Assembly: GCF_040026395.1 (NCBI RefSeq)
Contig: NZ_CP157278.1
Span: 1,178,001-1,242,000 of the forward strand
DNA from: Pedobacter lusitanus
Lineage (GTDB): Bacteria > Bacteroidota > Bacteroidia > Sphingobacteriales > Sphingobacteriaceae
Direction of reading: 5' to 3'
DNA: 64,000 nucleotides
In this document: piece by piece, positions 1-8,608 of the stretch
Numbering within the stretch: the first letter of the stretch is position 1
Layout: each line of letters starts with the position of its first letter
The notes under the pieces: model-generated
Told to the model about the DNA's origin: nothing
Databases searched by the model: none
The model's input: only the letters and a program-made list of their open reading frames with translations
Translations under genes and position numbers: made by a program

Positions 1-1201
1 GAAATACCAGGGTAACCAGAATAACTACAAAAGTGATAAACAGGATTAAATTCCTTAATGGAAAAGGTGTCTGACTGTTTAGCATCAGAGGAATAGATAA
101 GGCCGCTGCCAATGAAACTACACCTCGCATTCCAGCCCATACCACCACGACAGAAGAATGCCAGGTCATCCCCTGGTATCTGATTCTTGTTTTTTTATTC
201 ACCACCCTGGTAATTCTGCTGGTAGAAAACAACCACAAAAATCTTACAACCAAAGCCAGCATACTGATTCCAATACCATAATATATAGCCGTTTTCAACG
301 GATATTCCGAACCTAAACCCGCAACAATATCAGGTAATGCCAGTCCTATTAATATAAATACGACTCCGTTCATCATGAAGGTAATTGCCGACCATACGGA
401 ATTAACCTTAACCCTGGAATTCGGTGTCAGAATTACATGGGACTGACTACATAACAGCAAACCTCCGGAAACTACGGCCATCACCCCCGAAACTTTAAAA
501 TGTTCTGCTACGACATACATAAAATATGGGGTCAGCAGGGTCAGCACTGTATCGATATTATCATTTGTAGGTAGCCATCTGTGCAGTACATAAAACACGC
601 CTCCTATGGCAAGGCCTATCAGAATTCCCAAACCTGCTACCACCACAAAATTCAATGCAGCGTCCTGAAGCACAAAATTTCCGGTAACCACGGCTGCCAG
701 CGCAAATTTAAATACGATTAAACTGGAAGCATCATTGACCAGACTCTCCCCTTCCAGTAAGGAATTAATAGTTTTGGGAACTTTAATTCCTTTCATTACT
801 GAAGAGGCTGCAATGGCATCGGGTGGAGAAATAATCCCGCCCAGCAGAAAGCCAAGCGCCAGGGTAAAACCCGGAATAAAAGCCACAGATGCATAAGCAA
901 CAGCTATAGAAGTAATCAAAACCAAACCTACAGCCATCAACATGATCGCGCCTCTGTATTCCCTGAAATCTTTCCATGAGGTTGTCCAGGCAGCTTCGTA
1001 AAGCAATGGAGGCAGAAAAAGTAAAAAGATAATATCAGGATCGACCGTGAGGTGTGGAATTCCCGGAACAAAACCTATAATCAAGCCGGCCAGCACTAAA
1101 AATATCGGGTATGATATTTTCAACTTCTGCCCCATCATCACTAAAATAGTGACGCCCAGCAGTAAAACGAGAATTAGAATAAGATTATCGTGCAGCATCA
1201 T
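1..1201 (-). CDS. Na+/H+ antiporter, CPA1 family (3' end cut by window edge)
   Basis: Membrane antiporter exchanging cytoplasmic Na+ (or K+) for protons. The minus-strand frame is open from an ATG at 1199-1201 to the window edge, about 400 codons; a second ATG follows directly. The protein is a chain of hydrophobic segments. It carries family hallmarks: a first segment leading into GQKLKISYPIFLVLAG, then FLPPLLYEAAW, then SPPDAIAASSVMKG and LLEGESLVNDASSL, which holds the ND pair used for ion binding. Near the edge is AGMRGVVSLAAALSIP, the conserved CPA1 signature. The C-terminus lies outside the window, so a cytoplasmic tail cannot be judged. The next gene (DUF2461) is on the same strand 28 bp upstream, so the two may be co-transcribed. 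The family call is secure; ion preference is not visible. Confidence 0.9.
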   Translation of the reverse strand, partial: MMLHDNLILILVLLLGVTILVMMGQKLKISYPIFLVLAGLIIGFVPGIPHLTVDPDIIFLLFLPPLLYEAAWTTSWKDFREYRGAIMLMAVGLVLITSIAVAYASVAFIPGFTLALGFLLGGIISPPDAIAASSVMKGIKVPKTINSLLEGESLVNDASSLIVFKFALAAVVTGNFVLQDAALNFVVVAGLGILIGLAIGGVFYVLHRWLPTNDNIDTVLTLLTPYFMYVVAEHFKVSGVMAVVSGGLLLCSQSHVILTPNSRVKVNSVWSAITFMMNGVVFILIGLALPDIVAGLGSEYPLKTAIYYGIGISMLALVVRFLWLFSTSRITRVVNKKTRIRYQGMTWHSSVVVVWAGMRGVVSLAAALSIPLMLNSQTPFPLRNLILFITFVVILVTLVF

Positions 1202-1229
1202 TTCAGTAATTGACAGATTTAAATATAAT

Positions 1230-1931
1230 TTATGCTACCGATCCGTTGATATCAGTAGTCAGCACTTCGCTCATATAGTCAAAAAACGGGCGCATATTTT
1301 TAAATGTCTGTCCCGCCTGTTCTAAAAAATCTTCACTTAAAACCTCCTGATCAGAAAAGCGCCTGGTCAGCAGAAACTGTTTGTAGCGTAAAAGATCAAT
1401 TGCTTCATTAGCTGCATCAAAACCTTTAGGCGTAGTTTTTAACTTTTCGCCCTTCAGCGTTCCAAATGTAGAGATAAATGACTGGCTGCTTAATATTTTC
1501 CTCAATGGTGCAGCATCAAAAGAGATATCTTCCCTGATTCTTTTCAGATCTTCTGCAGAAGGACCAAAAAATCCACCTGCTATATAAGTATTACCTTCTT
1601 CAATATGAAAATGATATCCGCCTCTGCGATATTTGGTAGCTCTGCGGAAGCTGCCGCTCCAATGTGTTTTATAAGGCGTTTTATCTTTAGAAAAACGGGT
1701 ATCCCGGTAAATCCGGTAGAGACTCTTTTTACCCGACGGGGTTTCAATGACATCATGTGTATTGAGCTCCTTTAACAACGCATCTGCAAAGGTTTCTATA
1801 TACTCCTGCTCCTGCTGAAATTCTTCTTTATGGGTATTGAACCATTCCCGGTCATTATTCTTCTTTAACTGATTCAGAAAATCAAAGCCTGAAGACCGGA
1901 TGGTTATATTTTTTGAACTCGTATTTTTCAT
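1230..1931 (-). CDS. DUF2461 (TIGR02453) family protein
   Basis: Conserved protein of unknown biochemical role. The N-terminus shows the family signature: a FDFLNQLKKNNDREWFNTHK segment, then SLYRIYRDTRFSKDKTPYKTH and GGYHFHIEEGNTYIAGGFFGP. About 233 residues matches the usual DUF2461 length. I chose the ATG at 1929-1931, which gives MKNTSSKN; an ATG seven codons upstream (1952) is possible. No signal peptide or membrane segment is seen, so it is probably cytoplasmic. It lies 28 bp upstream of the antiporter on the same strand. A -7-like element in minus orientation (TATTTTTG, 1959-1966) sits about 28 bp ahead of the chosen start, but no convincing -33 element accompanies it. Confidence 0.85.
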   Translation of the reverse strand: MKNTSSKNITIRSSGFDFLNQLKKNNDREWFNTHKEEFQQEQEYIETFADALLKELNTHDVIETPSGKKSLYRIYRDTRFSKDKTPYKTHWSGSFRRATKYRRGGYHFHIEEGNTYIAGGFFGPSAEDLKRIREDISFDAAPLRKILSSQSFISTFGTLKGEKLKTTPKGFDAANEAIDLLRYKQFLLTRRFSDQEVLSEDFLEQAGQTFKNMRPFFDYMSEVLTTDINGSVA

Positions 1932-2098
1932 GGTGAAGGCCAAATTAAGCATTTATCGCAAAAATATCTGGTTAAAATAAACTGCCGGATACCTTTTTGA
2001 GCAATAAATTATTAAATAATATTAAAATTGAATCATAGTGACTTTCAGGTTCTGACAACAGGACAAACTCCGGGAGATTTTTTTTTAGTTTTGTCCTT

Positions 2099-2782
2099 AT
2101 GAACCATATATTAGACAACCCTGCATGGAACGCATTAATCAGTGGAAATAGTCAGTTTTCGAATGGCACTGAACAAGTGAAGTATTTCGACAAAGAGATT
2201 TCACCTTTTATCGGCATGGCGGAATATACAGCGCAAAATTTCCAGGCGCTTTATGAGCTGATTCCACATGATGAACCTGTAGGTTTTGTTGTGCCGGAAG
2301 TCATACAGATTCCCGGAATCTGGAGAGTATTGGCTAAGATCAATGCTTTTCAGATGGTTTATAGTCAACCGGAATTGCCTGCTGGTACACTAACAGATCC
2401 AGTTCCATTAGTTGAAAAACATATTCCGGAAATGATTGGGCTGACTAAGCTCACCAATCCGGGGCCATTTTCGCAAAGAACTATTGAGTTAGGACATTAT
2501 CAGGGATTCTTTGAAAAAGACAAATTGATAGCTATGGCCGGACAGCGCCTCAACCCTTCCCCTTATGCAGAAATCAGTGCGGTTTGTACGCATCCGGACC
2601 ACTTAGGCAAAGGTTATGCAAAACAATTGCTGCTCAGCCAGATTCAACGGATCATCGCTGCATCGGGCACTCCATTTTTGCATGTCCGTAATGACAATGA
2701 ACGTGCAGTTAAAGTTTATGAGCATTCTGGCTTCTCGACAAGGAAAGAAGTGTATTTTTATTTTATCAAAAAAACAAAGTAA
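2099..2782 (+). CDS. GNAT family N-acetyltransferase (FR47-like)
   Basis: Predicted acetyl-CoA-dependent N-acetyltransferase; the substrate is unknown. The C-terminal half carries the GNAT fold: AEISAVCTHPDHLGKGYAKQLL contains the acetyl-CoA pyrophosphate-binding loop (HLGKGYA, the Q/RxxGxG/A position), followed by HVRNDNERAVKVYEHSGFSTRKEV, the usual last strand-helix. The N-terminal 110 residues are more divergent, as in FR47-like members. A TAGTTTTG element at 2086-2093 matches the Bacteroidota -7 consensus but lies only 5 bp before the ATG; if used, the transcript would be almost leaderless. The cupin gene begins 4 bp after the stop, so the two probably form an operon. Confidence 0.85.
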   Translation: MNHILDNPAWNALISGNSQFSNGTEQVKYFDKEISPFIGMAEYTAQNFQALYELIPHDEPVGFVVPEVIQIPGIWRVLAKINAFQMVYSQPELPAGTLTDPVPLVEKHIPEMIGLTKLTNPGPFSQRTIELGHYQGFFEKDKLIAMAGQRLNPSPYAEISAVCTHPDHLGKGYAKQLLLSQIQRIIAASGTPFLHVRNDNERAVKVYEHSGFSTRKEVYFYFIKKTK

Positions 2783-2786
2783 AATT

Positions 2787-3122
2787 ATGGAGAATCCCAT
2801 TTTTAATCATTTTGCCGATATTCAGACCAAAGAACTATCACCAGGCTATTTATCAAAAATCATACATACTGCTCAGAATACGATCAACTTTCTTGAGGTA
2901 AAAGCAGGAAGTGTTTCAGCTATCCACCAGCACATTAATCATCAATGTGTATTTGTCATTGAAGGCCAGTTTGAATTGACCGTAGATGGTGTTTCAAAAG
3001 TACTGGACAAAGGAACATTTGCACTTATTCCACCAAATGTCCCGCATGGAGGAAATGCAATTACTGACTGCAAACTGATAGACATATTTGATCCGGTACG
3101 GGAAGATTTCAAGTTATTATAA
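2787..3122 (+). CDS. Small cupin-domain protein
   Basis: Single-domain cupin of 111 residues with a beta-barrel metal or small-ligand site. Both cupin motifs are visible: motif 1 around SAIHQHINHQCVFVIEGQFE (two His plus downstream Glu) and motif 2 around GTFALIPPNVPHGG (Pro and His). No signal peptide is seen. The open frame extends further upstream inside the acetyltransferase gene, but the ATG at 2787 fits the cupin fold and lies 4 bp after the previous stop, so I take it as the start. The gene is probably translated from the same transcript as the preceding GNAT gene. Small cupins of this kind can be isomerases, dioxygenases or sensors; the sequence does not decide. Confidence 0.85.
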   Translation: MENPIFNHFADIQTKELSPGYLSKIIHTAQNTINFLEVKAGSVSAIHQHINHQCVFVIEGQFELTVDGVSKVLDKGTFALIPPNVPHGGNAITDCKLIDIFDPVREDFKLL

Positions 3123-3176
3123 GCTCTTTTTGGTTACAAAGGCTTAAAATATTAATTTAGGCCCAAAACCTGATAT

Positions 3177-3698
3177 ATGCCAATTACCAAAGCCACCATT
3201 ACAGATGTACCTGAATTAAACCTGCTGGTAAACAGCGCCTATCGCGGCGAAGAGTCCAAAAAAGGATGGACAACCGAAGCAGATCTGTTAGGTGGAATCA
3301 GAATAGATGAAGAAACACTGCGTGCTTATTTCAGTAATGAAGCTGTCAGCATCTTAAAATATACTGATGATCAGGGACAGATTTCAGGTTCTGTTTACCT
3401 GGAAATCAAAGGCCCTAAGTTATATCTTGGAATGTTTAGTGTATCCCCTGTCCTTCAGGGCGGTGGAATTGGCAGAGCATTACTTGAAGAGGCTGAAAAT
3501 CAAGCCAGACAGCACCACTGTGATACGATTACCATGACAGTAATCAGCAGCCGGAAAGAGCTTATCGAATGGTATGAACGCAGAGGTTATAGTTTTACCG
3601 GAGAGATACAGCCATTTGAAGGTGATGGCATTTTTGGAGAGATCAAACAGCCCATAGAATTTATAGTAATGGAGAAAACTTTTAATCCGGAAGCTTAA
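3177..3698 (+). CDS. GNAT family N-acetyltransferase
   Basis: Predicted N-acetyltransferase of 173 residues with a complete GNAT fold. LYLGMFSVSPVLQGGGIGRALLEEA contains the acetyl-CoA-binding loop (QGGGIG), and MTVISSRKELIEWYERRGYSFTG is the typical C-terminal strand and alpha-4 region. The N-terminus (NLLVNSAYRGEESKKGWTTEADLL) resembles GNATs common in Bacteroidota. The substrate is unknown. The last 17 bases overlap the 3' end of a convergent gene (3682-4101). It is preceded by a 54-bp spacer after the cupin gene with no obvious promoter, so it may belong to the same transcript. Confidence 0.85.
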   Translation: MPITKATITDVPELNLLVNSAYRGEESKKGWTTEADLLGGIRIDEETLRAYFSNEAVSILKYTDDQGQISGSVYLEIKGPKLYLGMFSVSPVLQGGGIGRALLEEAENQARQHHCDTITMTVISSRKELIEWYERRGYSFTGEIQPFEGDGIFGEIKQPIEFIVMEKTFNPEA

Positions 3699-4101
3699 CA
3701 AAAGAGGTACTATCCGTAAACTGGTCTGTTTTCAGCAACAGACCTTTACATTTATACAGCAATTTCCTTTTGCTGATGAGCATTTCGCAGTAAACACCAT
3801 GATGTTCCTTTTCTTCGGGTAAAATCAGCTTGTTTCCTTTAATGAAAGCTATATAGGCATCTGCCGTGGATCTGTTTGTTAACTTCCCCCGCCAGTCATT
3901 AATCAGGGCATCATCACCATAATCAAAAGAGATGCTGATATAACGCCTTGTCTTTTGATTATACCACAGTCCTTCAAAACTCTTTTTGATTCCGGCTATT
4001 TTCGCCCGGGTCTGTATCGCCGTCTTCTGATGTTGTGCATCTGCCTCTGCACAAAAAACAGTCACCAGCATCAAAAAAGTTAAAAGTCGGATTGTTTTCA
4101 T
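3682..4101 (-). CDS. Small exported protein of unknown function
   Basis: I do not recognise this gene. From the ATG at 4099-4101 the protein is 139 residues. It has a clear signal peptide (MKTIRLLTFLMLVTVFCAEADAQ) likely cleaved after ADA, so it should be periplasmic or surface-exposed. The mature part contains SFEGLWYNQKTRRYISISFDY and ends in a basic, strand-rich region (CEMLISKRKLLYKCKGLLLK) with two cysteines that could form a disulfide. An upstream in-frame ATG (4119) would add six residues in front of the signal peptide and is less likely. The 3' end overlaps the convergent GNAT gene by 17 bp. Confidence 0.6.
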   Translation of the reverse strand: MKTIRLLTFLMLVTVFCAEADAQHQKTAIQTRAKIAGIKKSFEGLWYNQKTRRYISISFDYGDDALINDWRGKLTNRSTADAYIAFIKGNKLILPEEKEHHGVYCEMLISKRKLLYKCKGLLLKTDQFTDSTSFVKLPD

Positions 4102-4225
4102 TTTATTGCTTTCCTGCAAAGATCAGACCACAGATATGGCTTTTTTCTGTTACAAAAAGTCTGTTTCCAAAGAATATTGATAACTTAACTGTCTTAAAAC
4201 CAATCCGCCTAAACAAGATCATTAA

Positions 4226-6433
4226 ATGAACCAATTATTTAAGTCCGTTTTATCACAGCCTTTTTTCATCTCTTTAATCACTATTGCATCAGCTTATCAC
4301 AGTCAGGCACAAAACATCACTATTCCTATAGAAACGGCCCATAATGCCTTAGTACTTCAGGCAGATGAAAATAAGAACCTGAAGAATATTTTCTTAGGTA
4401 AAAAGCTATCGGATTCAAAGGAGTATGATTTTATTAAAAGTGTTTACAAGCAATCAGATGACTATAGCGGCCTGTTGAATTCGGCTTATACACCTTCAGG
4501 ATCCAGAAACCTTATGGAACCCGCAATTTCTGTTATCCACAGCGACGGTAATCTGTCTCTGGATTTAAGATATGTCAGTCATAAGTTAGACCGCCTGAAT
4601 GACAATGTCTCTCTTTTAAAGGTTCTGCTTAAAGACCCTGTCTATAATTTTGAAGTTACACTGTATTATAAATCCTTTTATAAAGAAGATGTTATTGAGC
4701 AGTGGAATGTAATCAGACATCAGGAAAAAGGTAATGTAACCCTGCAAAAATTTGCTTCTGCCAATTTATATCTTAAAGCTCAAAGCTATTGGCTAAAACA
4801 ATTTCATGGAGACTGGGCTAAAGAAATGCAGCCTGAAGAGTCAAAGCTGACCCATGGGATTAAAACGCTGGATACCAAACTGGGTACAAGAGCCAATCTT
4901 TTTATGCCATCGGTTTTTATGATCTCACTGGATAAACCGGCCAGCGAAGATGAAGGAAATGTATTGTATGGCGGACTGGAATGGAGCGGAAACTTTAAGA
5001 TTGATTTTGAGGTCGATTTTCAGGACAACCTACGCATTATTGCCGGTATGAATAATTATGCTTCTCCTTATGTTTTAAAGCCTGGTCAGGAATTTGAAAC
5101 TCCTGCATTTCTATACACCTTTTCTGATAAAGGTAAAGGTGATGCGAGCCGGAAACTGCATAACTGGGCTAGAAACTATATGCTGCCGGATGGAAAAGGC
5201 AGCAGACTCACTTTGTTAAACAACTGGGAATCCACTTATTTTGACTTTAATGAGCAAAAACTCAGCGAATTGCTAAAGGATACCAAAAAGCTTGGTGTAG
5301 ACCTGTTTCTGCTGGATGACGGCTGGTTTGGCAATAATCATCCGCGCAATGATGATCATGCCGGGTTAGGCGACTGGCAGGAAAATCGTAAAAAACTACC
5401 AAACGGCATCACTTCACTGGTTAAGGAAGCTGGAGCAAACGGTGTAAAATTCGGTATCTGGATTGAACCTGAAATGGTAAACCCCAAAAGCGACTTATAT
5501 CGTAAACATCCTGACTGGGTAGTTAAACAACCTGCCAGGGATGAATATTACTTCAGAAACCAGCTGGTACTGGATCTGAGCAACCCAAAAGTGCAGGATT
5601 TTGTCTTTGACATAGTGGATTCCCTGTTTATTAAAGCACCTGCGCTGGCTTATATCAAATGGGACTGTAATGCCGTTATTTACAACGCGTATGCTGCTCA
5701 TCTGAAAAATAATCAGTCTCAGTTTTATGTAGAATATGTACGGGGATTGTATAAGGTACTGGAAAGAATCCGAGCAAAATATCCTGTAGTACCCCTGATG
5801 TTATGTTCTGGCGGAGGCGGCCGGGTAGATTACGGCGCTCTTAAATATTTTACCGAGTTCTGGCCAAGTGATAATACAGATCCGTTGGAAAGGATATTTA
5901 TCCAGTGGGACTACTCCTATTTTTATCCGGCAATTACCAGTTCAAATCATGTAACGGACTGGGGCAGACAACCTATAAAATTCAGAACTGATGTGGCTAT
6001 GATGGGTAAACTGGGTTTTGATATTGTAGTGAGTAAACTGAAAGCCAGTGACCTGGAATTTTGTCAGGCAGCAATAAAGACCTATGACGGGTTAAAAGCT
6101 GTAATCTGGCAGGGTGACCAGTATCGCCTGGTTAATCCTCATGAACAAAATATGGCATCGCTGATGTATGTAGATCCAACTCAGTCTACTGCGGTTATGT
6201 TTAATTATCTGGTTAATTACCGTTATGGGGAAAGCAGTGAAACACCTATCCGGTTAAAAGGGCTGGACAATAATAAAAAATACAGACTGGAAGAAATTAA
6301 TCTATATCCGGGCACCAAATCTCCTGTTAAAAGTGAGACAGTGTTTTCAGGAGATTTCTTAATGAAAATAGGGTTTAACCCGCAGGTAAATACCAATAGA
6401 ACAAGTGTTATTATAAAAATCACAGCAGTATAA
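4226..6433 (+). CDS. Alpha-galactosidase, glycoside hydrolase family 36
   Basis: Exported enzyme predicted to release terminal alpha-1,6-linked galactose from raffinose-type oligosaccharides or galactomannan side chains by a retaining mechanism. It has 735 residues with an N-terminal signal peptide ending near HSQAQ (about residue 29). The beta-sandwich N-domain is followed by the (beta/alpha)8 barrel: LFLLDDGWFGNNHPRNDD, then FGIWIEPEMVNP, then YIKWDCN with the nucleophile aspartate (D480), and LCSGGGGRVDYG followed by FWPSDNTDP with the acid/base aspartate (D549). All GH36 catalytic motifs are intact. A GNAT gene starts 4 bp downstream. No SusC/SusD or other glycosidase lies next to it, so it appears to be an isolated enzyme rather than part of a polysaccharide utilisation locus. 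Confidence 0.93.
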   Translation: MNQLFKSVLSQPFFISLITIASAYHSQAQNITIPIETAHNALVLQADENKNLKNIFLGKKLSDSKEYDFIKSVYKQSDDYSGLLNSAYTPSGSRNLMEPAISVIHSDGNLSLDLRYVSHKLDRLNDNVSLLKVLLKDPVYNFEVTLYYKSFYKEDVIEQWNVIRHQEKGNVTLQKFASANLYLKAQSYWLKQFHGDWAKEMQPEESKLTHGIKTLDTKLGTRANLFMPSVFMISLDKPASEDEGNVLYGGLEWSGNFKIDFEVDFQDNLRIIAGMNNYASPYVLKPGQEFETPAFLYTFSDKGKGDASRKLHNWARNYMLPDGKGSRLTLLNNWESTYFDFNEQKLSELLKDTKKLGVDLFLLDDGWFGNNHPRNDDHAGLGDWQENRKKLPNGITSLVKEAGANGVKFGIWIEPEMVNPKSDLYRKHPDWVVKQPARDEYYFRNQLVLDLSNPKVQDFVFDIVDSLFIKAPALAYIKWDCNAVIYNAYAAHLKNNQSQFYVEYVRGLYKVLERIRAKYPVVPLMLCSGGGGRVDYGALKYFTEFWPSDNTDPLERIFIQWDYSYFYPAITSSNHVTDWGRQPIKFRTDVAMMGKLGFDIVVSKLKASDLEFCQAAIKTYDGLKAVIWQGDQYRLVNPHEQNMASLMYVDPTQSTAVMFNYLVNYRYGESSETPIRLKGLDNNKKYRLEEINLYPGTKSPVKSETVFSGDFLMKIGFNPQVNTNRTSVIIKITAV

Positions 6434-6437
6434 ATAT

Positions 6438-6896
6438 ATGCTTACCGGGCTAACCTTCAGACTCGCCACTCCAGAGGATCTTCCTGAAATTATCAGCATG
6501 CTTGCTGATGATAAGCTTGGTGCTGCAAGAGAAAAAAAAGGCCTGTCAGTTAAATATCTGCAGGCCTTTGAGAAAATACAGCAGGACCCCAATCAGGAAT
6601 TAACGATTGCAGAACTGAATGGCGATAAGGTGGCCACATTCCAGCTCACATTTATCCAGTATCTCACCTATGAAGGTGGATTGAGAGCTCAGGTTGAAGC
6701 GGTAAGAACGCATTCAGCATATCGTGGTCAGGGTATCGGAACCAGGGTATTTGAGTATGCTATTAACCGGGCAATAGAAAAAGGTTGTCATCTGATTCAG
6801 CTTACTTCAGATAAAAAAAGACCGGATGCAATCAGGTTTTATGAGAAGCTGGGCTTTAGGTGTACACATGAAGGAATGAAACTTAAATTATCCTGA
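6438..6896 (+). CDS. GNAT family N-acetyltransferase
   Basis: Predicted N-acetyltransferase of 152 residues. GLRAQVEAVRTHSAYRGQGIG and the following TRVFEYAINRA supply the central beta strand and acetyl-CoA loop (RGQGIG); LIQLTSDKKRPDAIRFYEKLGF is the classic C-terminal GNAT motif. The start ATG lies 4 bp after the alpha-galactosidase stop, which suggests co-transcription although no functional link is evident. The stop codon abuts the stop of the convergent lipoprotein gene at 6897. The substrate cannot be read from sequence. Confidence 0.88.
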   Translation: MLTGLTFRLATPEDLPEIISMLADDKLGAAREKKGLSVKYLQAFEKIQQDPNQELTIAELNGDKVATFQLTFIQYLTYEGGLRAQVEAVRTHSAYRGQGIGTRVFEYAINRAIEKGCHLIQLTSDKKRPDAIRFYEKLGFRCTHEGMKLKLS

Positions 6897-7343
6897 TCAT
6901 GGAAAAACAGAAGCTCTCTGTTTCAATATAAACCTGGTTCCGGCTATCTGATCAGGCTTTGTTTCACCATAATATTCAATGGTATATACCGGAATTATAC
7001 TTTCTCCATGTCTGATGGTTTTTATAGTCTCCACGTATAATAAAGCTCCGTTAATCTTACTTCCATACCAGAGTTCATGGTCCTGTTGTTTATAGGTCAC
7101 CTGCTTAAAAATTTCGCCGCTTTGGTGAATATCATTTCCTTTGATGCTGTAAGCTAAGGCAGATTCATTCCCATACAACAAAGACATCGTGCCCGATTTT
7201 TCATTTACACTACTGGTAATCACTTTTAAGCCTTCTCCTTTGAATTCAAGTTTCCTGAGATGAACTGTTTTAGTTTGAGCCGGTTTACAACTATTAAAGC
7301 ATAGTATAGATACGGCTAACAGGTATAGCATATGAGTTTTCAT
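6897..7343 (-). CDS. Small predicted lipoprotein
   Basis: I do not recognise the family. The 148-residue product starts MKTHMLYLLAVSILCFNSCKP, a type II signal peptide whose lipobox (CFNSC) predicts lipid attachment to the cysteine at position 19. The mature domain is strand-rich (LRKLEFKGEGLKVITSSVNEK, then YGSKINGALLYVETIKTI) and lacks obvious catalytic motifs. It lies 5 bp downstream of the cytochrome P460-type gene on the same strand, so the two are likely co-transcribed and may act together in the periplasm. Its stop is immediately adjacent to that of the convergent GNAT gene. Confidence 0.6.
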   Translation of the reverse strand: MKTHMLYLLAVSILCFNSCKPAQTKTVHLRKLEFKGEGLKVITSSVNEKSGTMSLLYGNESALAYSIKGNDIHQSGEIFKQVTYKQQDHELWYGSKINGALLYVETIKTIRHGESIIPVYTIEYYGETKPDQIAGTRFILKQRASVFP

Positions 7344-7348
7344 CTATC

Positions 7349-8299
7349 TTATTTTTTTGTGGAAAGATCAAAGACAAATCCGGTTTCCTTTACGGCCTGA
7401 TGACAGGCTATACATTTTTTAAAACTTGACAGTTTTCCATAAGGTCTTAATTCAGGTGTATCAAATCTGGCAAATCCCCATCCTTCTGTATCCCGGTATT
7501 TTTCTTTATCCCTGACCATATACTGAATATTTACAAATTTCCCGGGGCGTACATTTCCATCTTTATCCTCCAGTTTTTCCCAGACCACTTTTGTCAGGAC
7601 GGAACCGTCTGGCCAGGGATTAATCTGATGATCATTTATAGCTCTGGCTGCAATAGGATTAGCATACATCACCCGCATAGTTCCGTTATCAAACCGCGAT
7701 GTTGTACTCATGACCTGCCAGTTGCGGTATTCAGGTCTATGTTTTATTCCATTTACAGAAACGGGCACCTGATTCACTGCGGTCTGTTGCTGTTGCCACT
7801 CTGAATGCTGAACAATTGCTTCATGTTCTTTACTGGTATCATTAATAGATGTTACGCTTAAAGTATTCAGATAATTCCTTAAAACGGATAAGTCCGATGC
7901 TGAAACCTTTGCCTCAGGATGTATCGCTGTATACAAACCGAGGGGCATTTTACCGGCATTGATCATATTGTAAATTTCCCAGAGCGTTACCTTCTGGTCT
8001 GCTGCAGATAAACTATCCCATGCTGAGAAATTAAACCTTTTCCTGGCCTCAGTAACATCTCTGCTTACTATAGCAGAAACAACAGGTAATTTATCATACC
8101 ATTTTAGTTCCGTCTGGCTGGAATGACAACTGAAACAGGAGCGTACAAAGATTTGTTTTACCGCTGCAGGAACCTGAATTTCGCCGGTGACCGGTGGATG
8201 GTCAACTACAGGATAGTGATTTAGCGAAACAGCTATGATGACGCAAAAGCACCCCATCATAATTGCAGCAATTACTTTATTTCTTTCAGAAAATTTCAT
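7349..8299 (-). CDS. Haem-binding protein with cytochrome P460-type domain
   Basis: Membrane-anchored periplasmic c-type haem protein of 316 residues. An N-terminal hydrophobic segment (about residues 8-26) is followed by a haem-binding domain with CFSCHSS (CxxCH at residues 55-59) and the typical ELKWYDKLP context of the Haem_bd family. A second domain resembles cytochrome P460 and ends with KCIACHQ, a second CxxCH. Two covalently bound haems are therefore expected. I chose the ATG at 8297-8299; the frame continues 31 codons upstream but that part has no similarity to a signal peptide. The probable role is electron transfer or small-molecule oxidation in the periplasm; the substrate is unknown. 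It is followed 5 bp later by a small lipoprotein gene. Confidence 0.82.
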   Translation of the reverse strand: MKFSERNKVIAAIMMGCFCVIIAVSLNHYPVVDHPPVTGEIQVPAAVKQIFVRSCFSCHSSQTELKWYDKLPVVSAIVSRDVTEARKRFNFSAWDSLSAADQKVTLWEIYNMINAGKMPLGLYTAIHPEAKVSASDLSVLRNYLNTLSVTSINDTSKEHEAIVQHSEWQQQQTAVNQVPVSVNGIKHRPEYRNWQVMSTTSRFDNGTMRVMYANPIAARAINDHQINPWPDGSVLTKVVWEKLEDKDGNVRPGKFVNIQYMVRDKEKYRDTEGWGFARFDTPELRPYGKLSSFKKCIACHQAVKETGFVFDLSTKK

Positions 8300-8608
8300 A
8301 TTGATGTTTTTTGATGTAAAAGTAGGCCGTACTATAGCTGTCCGAAACGAATTCCTGGTTGAGTAAGGCAAAACCGGATTTGAATCCGGCAACTTAACTG
8401 ATTAGCTGTACCTGTATAAAACCCGGCTCAGCAGGCTGCAAAATGAATCTGATAACTCAAATTCAGGAATGCCGGCTTCAGCCTCTATATTGCCTGATTG
8501 AACTGTTATGTATATATCAAATGTATCTTATCAGCTAATTTTGTACTGTCGCAGAGGGATATAACTTCCATCAGCAGACTGATTTAAATACTATATTTGA
8601 TATCACTT
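8300..8608. other. Divergent intergenic region with a -7-like element
   Basis: About 309 bp between the haem protein gene and the LytS-like kinase. It must hold both promoters. A TAATTTTG match to the Bacteroidota -7 consensus lies at 8536-8543, plus orientation, 65 bp ahead of the kinase start; I find no good -33 TTG at the expected distance. A short hairpin (CCGGATT/AATCCGG) lies around 8374-8390. I looked for a cobalamin riboswitch and a tRNA here and did not find a consistent fold for either. Confidence 0.35.

Noticed and set aside
4226..6433. Polysaccharide utilisation locus around the alpha-galactosidase
   Set aside because: No SusC/SusD, regulator or second glycosidase is adjacent; the neighbours are GNAT genes.
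8370..8500. Possible cobalamin riboswitch or tRNA (a TTCAAATCC stretch next to a CCGG hairpin)
   Set aside because: The stem-loop has the wrong stem and loop lengths for a T arm. No D or anticodon arm and no conserved B12 core could be drawn on either strand.
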